From Owenia fusiformis (Eukaryota; Annelida; Polychaeta; Sabellida; Oweniidae): a DNA stretch of 60,000 nucleotides. The stretch spans positions 35,242,867 to 35,302,866 of the forward strand of contig CAIIXF020000008.1 in the NCBI GenBank assembly GCA_903813345.2, read 5' to 3'. Shown here in pieces: positions 58,401 to 60,000 of this stretch; the first letter of the stretch is position 1; each line of letters opens with the position of its first letter. Below the pieces are notes generated by a model. That model had not been told where the DNA came from, searched no databases, and saw only the letters and a program-made list of their open reading frames with translations. The position numbers were made by a program, and so were the translations under genes.

Positions 58401-59923
58401 ATACAGAGTGTCCATAATAAATGCATGGTAAGTAGTAATTCAATATACAGGGTGTCCATAATAAATGCAATGTAAGAAGTAATTCAATATACAGAGTGTC
58501 CATAATAAATGCATGGTAAGTAGTAATTCAATATACAGGGTGTCCATAATAAATGTGTGGTAGGTAGTAATTCAATATACAGGGTGTCCATAATAAATGC
58601 GTGGTAAGTAGTAATTCAATATACAGGGTGTCCATAATAGATGCATGGTAAGTGATTCAGTATAGAGGGTGTCCTCAATAAATGCATGGTTAGTAGTAAT
58701 TCAATATACAGGGTGTCCATAATAAATGCATGGTAAGTGGTAATTCAATATACAGGGTGTCCATAATAAATGCATGGTAAGTGATTCAATATACAGGGTG
58801 TCCATAATAAATGCATGGTAAGTGATTCAATATACAGGGTGTCCATAAGTGAAACATCTTTTTGGTACCCATGGCTATCAAACTTTTAAAGGGTACAAAG
58901 TCAAATTAACTGAAACATTGAGTGAATGACTGTCAAATTCCTACATCAACAAATAGTTGTGAATTGATTGGGATTTCTGATTAAATACGCTTCTGTATCT
59001 TCTGTAGGCAAAACAATTGAAAACAAGAGGCACAGTTATCTGTAGAAATCCTCCTGCATTCTAAATTGTTGTCATCATGTATTAAAGTGCTCTTAATGCT
59101 CCATAGAAACATCTTGCTTGTTTACCATTGTGTAATTATTATGTCACCACCAGAAATGATGACATCTTGTTATAGACTCCAACTTTGTGTGGATGGCATT
59201 CAGTGCCTGTACCAAATGTCAAGTGGTTACATTCTGCATGTTAATGCCTTGTTAAGTCTGTTATCATGATTTTATTTTTTTGAAATTATTATCATTCCAG
59301 GCAAATCAGAAAAAAGCCTAGAAATCGGCATAAGAATGAAAGTGCAGTGATGACATTTAGGTTACCAACAGAACCTGTTACCATGGATATAGCTGCAGTT
59401 ACTAGTCGAGACCAACCACTGCTTTTAGGTGCTATAGTGAATAATGGACAATTTGTTATCTATGAACAGGTTCTAAATGGGTAAGTCTTACATTTCAAGT
59501 TTTTTTTAACATTTAATTCTATGTCAAATTAAAAAATGGACTGAAAAAAGTTCACAATTGAGATTTTGAACCCACCCATCCCCCGTTTTTTTCTGTGAGA
59601 AGGCTGAATATTTGATGTATAATGCCACCAACACAAGCGGTGACATATTGTAATAGTCACCAACTATTTTTGTTGACCGTGTTGTGCAGTTGGCATCTGT
59701 ACCAAATGGCAGGTAGTATGTATTTACTCAGACAAATACAATTTTTTTCAGAGTGATGAAGAAACCAGTTAAACACAAAACCATGTTCCAGATTGCCACT
59801 CAAAAAACCAAGAGCAGCTCATCTAAAGCTATCCCAATCTTATCAGTGCAGTTCACCAATGATAAACAAAATAATATTTTAATCGCCCATGGCAACTTCG
59901 TCAAACCAACAATAGAGAAAATA
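55279..59923 (+). CDS. WDR43: WDR43 / UTP5, nucleolar WD-repeat protein (5' part)
   Basis: Known for the family: WDR43 is part of the t-UTP subcomplex of the small-subunit processome and helps rRNA transcription and early 18S processing in the nucleolus. Seen: seven exons, 55279-55458, 55952-56092, 56629-56750, 57092-57212, 57880-58031, 59301-59480 and 59752-59923, with GT/AG borders and matching phases; the gene runs on beyond the window. The protein starts MATVVPSFSPNGEYFAYASP and has WD-like blades (DGTLKLWDTETG, LLALGTSSGTILLYS, VTDMCWHPEKNILYSCSKDQ with IVEWDL, IKLWDLETYELLK, FLSASTDDRIINAW). KPKKKRK across exons 1 and 2 is a likely nuclear localisation signal. The first blades and GQFVIYEQVLNG match the family order. 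An intron of this gene carries a donor-anchored minisatellite (58018-58840). Confidence 0.94.
55459..55951. other. WDR43 intron 1
   Basis: Contains an inverted pair, AGGGGAGATCCGTCGAACTT (55694) facing GTCCGACGGATCTCCCCTAT (55836), about 160 bp apart, probably a small foldback element. No exon. Confidence 0.55.
55952..56092 (+). CDS. WDR43: WDR43 exon 2
   Basis: Acceptor TTTTGTAG, donor GTAAGT; 141 bp, phase 0 to 0. It encodes KPKKKRKSLPGAVEKTGTEV and LDLLALGTSSGTILLYSVVH. Confidence 0.95.
56231..56321 (-). mobile_element. tRNA-like SINE head (minus strand)
   Basis: The minus strand has box A GTTGGCCGAGAGGGC and box B GCGAGTTCGAGATGC with a longer variable region, like a Leu/Ser-type tRNA. 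The body is unlike a working tRNA. It is in WDR43 intron 2. Confidence 0.5.
56322..56628. other. WDR43 intron 2, remainder
   Basis: No gene or repeat recognised. Confidence 0.4.
56629..56750 (+). CDS. WDR43: WDR43 exon 3
   Basis: Acceptor TATTTCAG, donor GTAAGT; 122 bp, phase 0 in and 2 out. It encodes EGGHSDTVTDMCWHPEKNIL and YSCSKDQHIVEWDLIEGKIK, one complete WD blade. Confidence 0.95.
56751..57091. other. WDR43 intron 3, nothing recognised
   Basis: AT-rich spacer with no repeat or exon that I can support. Confidence 0.4.
57092..57212 (+). CDS. WDR43: WDR43 exon 4
   Basis: Acceptor AATTTCAG, donor GTATGT; 121 bp, phase 2 in and 0 out. It encodes (K)KWQGDKRDIHSICLCPGQR, CLLTAGHNIKLWDLETYELL and K. 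Confidence 0.95.
57213..57879. other. WDR43 intron 4, nothing recognised
   Basis: AT-rich; an open frame at 57402-57596 lacks support. Confidence 0.4.
57880..58031 (+). CDS. WDR43: WDR43 exon 5 (its 3' end seeds a minisatellite)
   Basis: Acceptor CATTTCAG, donor GTAAGT at 58032; 152 bp, phase 0 in and 2 out. It encodes TYTGHATDVTSLVCASSPTS, then an acidic insert (EDEDPIDSVE) and MYFLSASTDDRIINA(W). The last bases, ATAATAAATGCATG, and the donor are repeated in the array that follows. Confidence 0.94.
58018..58840 (+). repeat. Minisatellite carrying the WDR43 exon 5 splice donor, about 21 copies
   Basis: Short units of 22 bp (ATAATAAATGCATGGTAAGT plus CC) come first, then longer units of about 40-46 bp that add AGTAATTCAATATACAGGGTGTCC. 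Nearly every copy keeps ATGCATG|GTAAGT; exceptions are GCAATGTAAG, GTGTGGTAGG and GCATGGTTAG. Reading past the first donor gives TGG TAA, a stop at once. The longer unit also contains TACAGGGTGTCC, the same word as the end of the transposon at 50039. Confidence 0.95.
58841..59300. other. WDR43 intron 5, remainder
   Basis: From about 59143 to 59270 lies a copy of the dispersed repeat seen at 6755-6965 and 47180-47405 (GTCACCACCAGAAATGATGA, TATAGACTCCAACTTTGTGT, CATTCTGCATGTTAATGCCT). No exon. Confidence 0.55.
59301..59480 (+). CDS. WDR43: WDR43 exon 6
   Basis: Acceptor CATTCCAG, donor GTAAGT; 180 bp, phase 2 in and 2 out. It encodes (W)QIRKKPRNRHKNESAVMTF, LPTEPVTMDIAAVTSRDQPL and LGAIVNNGQFVIYEQVLN. 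Confidence 0.95.
59640..59735 (+). repeat. Dispersed repeat fragment (GTTGGCATCTGTACCAAATG)
   Basis: GTGACATATTGTAATAGTCA, then GCAGTTGGCATCTGTACCAA and ATGGCAG, matching the family at 47180-47405 in the opposite orientation. Confidence 0.55.
59752..59923 (+). CDS. WDR43: WDR43 exon 7 (gene continues outside the window)
   Basis: Acceptor TTTTTTTCAG, donor GTAAGT at 59924; 172 bp, phase 2 in and 0 out. It encodes (G)VMKKPVKHKTMFQIATQKT, KSSSSKAIPILSVQFTNDKQ and NNILIAHGNFVKPTIEKI. Confidence 0.94.
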
Positions 59924-60000
59924 GTAAGTATCATTTTGCGAATGGATTAAAGAGATAATGATTATTGTTCAATGTTATTCTGCAAGTTTGAGGATGTTAT

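Overview
This is a eukaryotic nuclear window: AT-rich, intron-dense and full of repeats. The best guess is a lophotrochozoan, probably a bivalve mollusc. The proteins are animal-type (SCYL1, WDR43, SLC29, DEG/ENaC), and a repeat that opens with a 'TAGCTCACATGGTGAGC'-type end followed by CCGTCTGTCTGT runs (17830-19411) looks like an interspersed repeat I know from bivalve genomes. The species cannot be named from sequence alone. Exons were placed by splice consensus, reading-frame phase and remembered family patterns; no alignment was run.

Layout. (1) 6403-34575, plus strand: eleven 3' exons of SCYL1, a catalytically weak SCY1-like pseudokinase scaffold of COPI traffic. The kinase-domain exons lie upstream of the window. 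Positions 1-6402 are intron dominated by a 36-bp satellite (296-2425) and a 516-bp foldback element (5088-5603). (2) Inside one 17.7-kb SCYL1 intron (10000-27727) sit a 32-copy, 74-bp minisatellite and three tandem intronless DEG/ENaC channel genes on the same strand (14698, 20403, 24129); the third carries a one-base frameshift. (3) Inside a later SCYL1 intron, antisense, is a single-exon membrane sulfotransferase (30439-31956). (4) 34576-41850: gene-poor stretch between the convergent 3' ends of SCYL1 and the next gene, with a 19-bp minisatellite and several palindromic elements. (5) 41851-55095, minus strand: an equilibrative nucleoside transporter (SLC29/ENT), twelve coding exons placed and one short cytoplasmic-loop exon not found. 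(6) 55279-59923 and beyond, plus strand: the first seven exons of WDR43 (UTP5), a nucleolar ribosome-biogenesis WD-repeat protein. It is divergent from the ENT gene across a 183-bp TATA-less promoter with ETS-, NRF1- and E-box-like sites.

The most unusual pattern is that two different genes here have minisatellites built on a 5' splice site. In SCYL1 the unit is the last 55 nt of an exon plus the first 19 nt of its intron, repeated exactly 32 times with no length change (9945-12312). In WDR43 the end of exon 5 plus its GTAAGT donor is repeated about 21 times (58018-58840). Each gene therefore faces a long row of decoy donors, and use of a decoy would shift or stop the reading frame. Other points of note are the nested DEG/ENaC trio with a variable extracellular patch and signs of sequence exchange, a set of TA-flanked CAGGGTG-ended elements in and around the ENT gene, and a tryptophan/acidic motif repeated through four consecutive SCYL1 exons.
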